Shown here piece by piece: positions 63,686 through 64,000 of a stretch of DNA of 64,000 nucleotides. Source of the DNA: an uncultured Bacteroidales bacterium (lineage in GTDB: Bacteria; Bacteroidota; Bacteroidia; Bacteroidales; F082); NCBI GenBank assembly GCA_900317055.1, contig ONFF01000011.1, positions 1 through 64,000 on the forward strand, given 5' to 3'. How positions within the stretch are numbered: position 1 is the first letter of the stretch; the number at the start of each line of letters is the position of its first letter. The notes beneath the pieces are model-generated. The model did no database searches. It saw only the letters and a program-made list of their open reading frames with translations, and was not told where the DNA came from. Position numbers and translations under genes: made by a program.

Positions 63686-64000
63686 TTATTTCACCACAAT
63701 CTTTTGAACCATCGTATTATTGCTGTCAGCAATGCGCATCAGATAGACGCCTTGTGACAATCCATTGAGGTTGACGCGGTTTTGTTCGTTGCTCAGCGTA
63801 GTGCTGTAAACAGTACGGCCCATCATGTCAGTCACAGTGAGTGTCCCCTGACCCTCGACAATCCATTCCGAACCATCGAAGTAGGCGAAGCTCTCGGAAG
63901 CCGTATCCATATCCTCATCAATACCAGTGAACCTACCGAAGATCACTTTGAAGCGTGACTTGTAGTGGTCGACATTGCCCTCGAAGGTATAGCTATCGTT
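63686..64000 (-). CDS. C-terminal end of a T9SS cargo protein, 5' end outside the window
   Basis: About 105 residues are visible and the frame is open to the right edge. It ends with a T9SS type A sorting domain: LTVTDMMGRTVYSTTL, NLNGLSQGVYLMRI and the final KIVVK. Before that, FEGNVDHYKSRFKVIFGRF is the closing strand of a beta domain often found ahead of this signal. The nature of the rest of the protein cannot be known from here. Confidence 0.75.
   Translation of the reverse strand, partial: NDSYTFEGNVDHYKSRFKVIFGRFTGIDEDMDTASESFAYFDGSEWIVEGQGTLTVTDMMGRTVYSTTLSNEQNRVNLNGLSQGVYLMRIADSNNTMVQKIVVK

Overview
The window is a chromosomal piece of a member of the Bacteroidota, most likely Bacteroidales and possibly uncultured. 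The evidence is the repeated TAnnTTTG -7 promoter element a short distance upstream of most transcription units, the absence of Shine-Dalgarno sequences, four gingipain-like C25 peptidases with type IX secretion (T9SS) C-terminal signals, a TonB receptor with two DUF4249 lipoproteins, and a Bacteroidota-type dcw (division and cell wall) cluster. No rRNA, tRNA, integrase, transposase or CRISPR array was seen.

Layout. 0-6 kb: a truncated lipoprotein gene, prmC, a drug/metabolite transporter, yigZ, dnaA and an RsmI-like methylase. 6-8.5 kb: a queF-queC-queD-queE operon that makes and reduces preQ0 for queuosine. 8.5-12 kb: two POT-family peptide transporters. 12-15 kb: valS and a small secreted protein. 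15.4-19 kb: an accessory patch with a possible structured RNA and two AAA ATPase genes, each tightly bracketed by its own pair of palindromic direct repeats. 19-26 kb: a SlyD-like isomerase, a VWA-type membrane protein, a YafQ-type toxin-antitoxin pair, a glycosyltransferase, a threonylcarbamoyl-AMP synthase, a TonB-C protein and an S41 protease. 26-47 kb: four large secreted C25 cysteine peptidases, with a TerB/DnaJ protein, the TonB receptor/DUF4249 operon, a HAD phosphatase and a TrmH-type methyltransferase in between. 47-62 kb: the dcw cluster on the minus strand, running mraZ-rsmH-ftsL-ftsI-murE-mraY-(murD fragment)-ftsW-murG-murC-ftsQ-ftsA-ftsZ. 62-64 kb: engB, two small membrane proteins and the C-terminus of another T9SS cargo protein.

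How the genes work together. The S41 protease, C25 peptidases, TonB receptor and DUF4249 lipoproteins suggest an asaccharolytic or peptide-using lifestyle, with surface proteolysis followed by uptake; the two POT transporters would import the resulting di- and tripeptides. The dcw cluster is compact, with overlapping genes, and has one candidate promoter before mraZ.

Most unusual points: (1) the two repeat-bracketed ATPase units; (2) MurD reduced to its C-terminal domain inside an otherwise complete dcw cluster; (3) several families of short palindromic repeats that also lie in frame inside coding sequences (FtsZ linker, ValS, the first lipoprotein) and a probable repeat-derived insertion in PrmC; (4) mosaic exchange between C25 paralogues; (5) a possible structured RNA at 15.47-15.80 kb.
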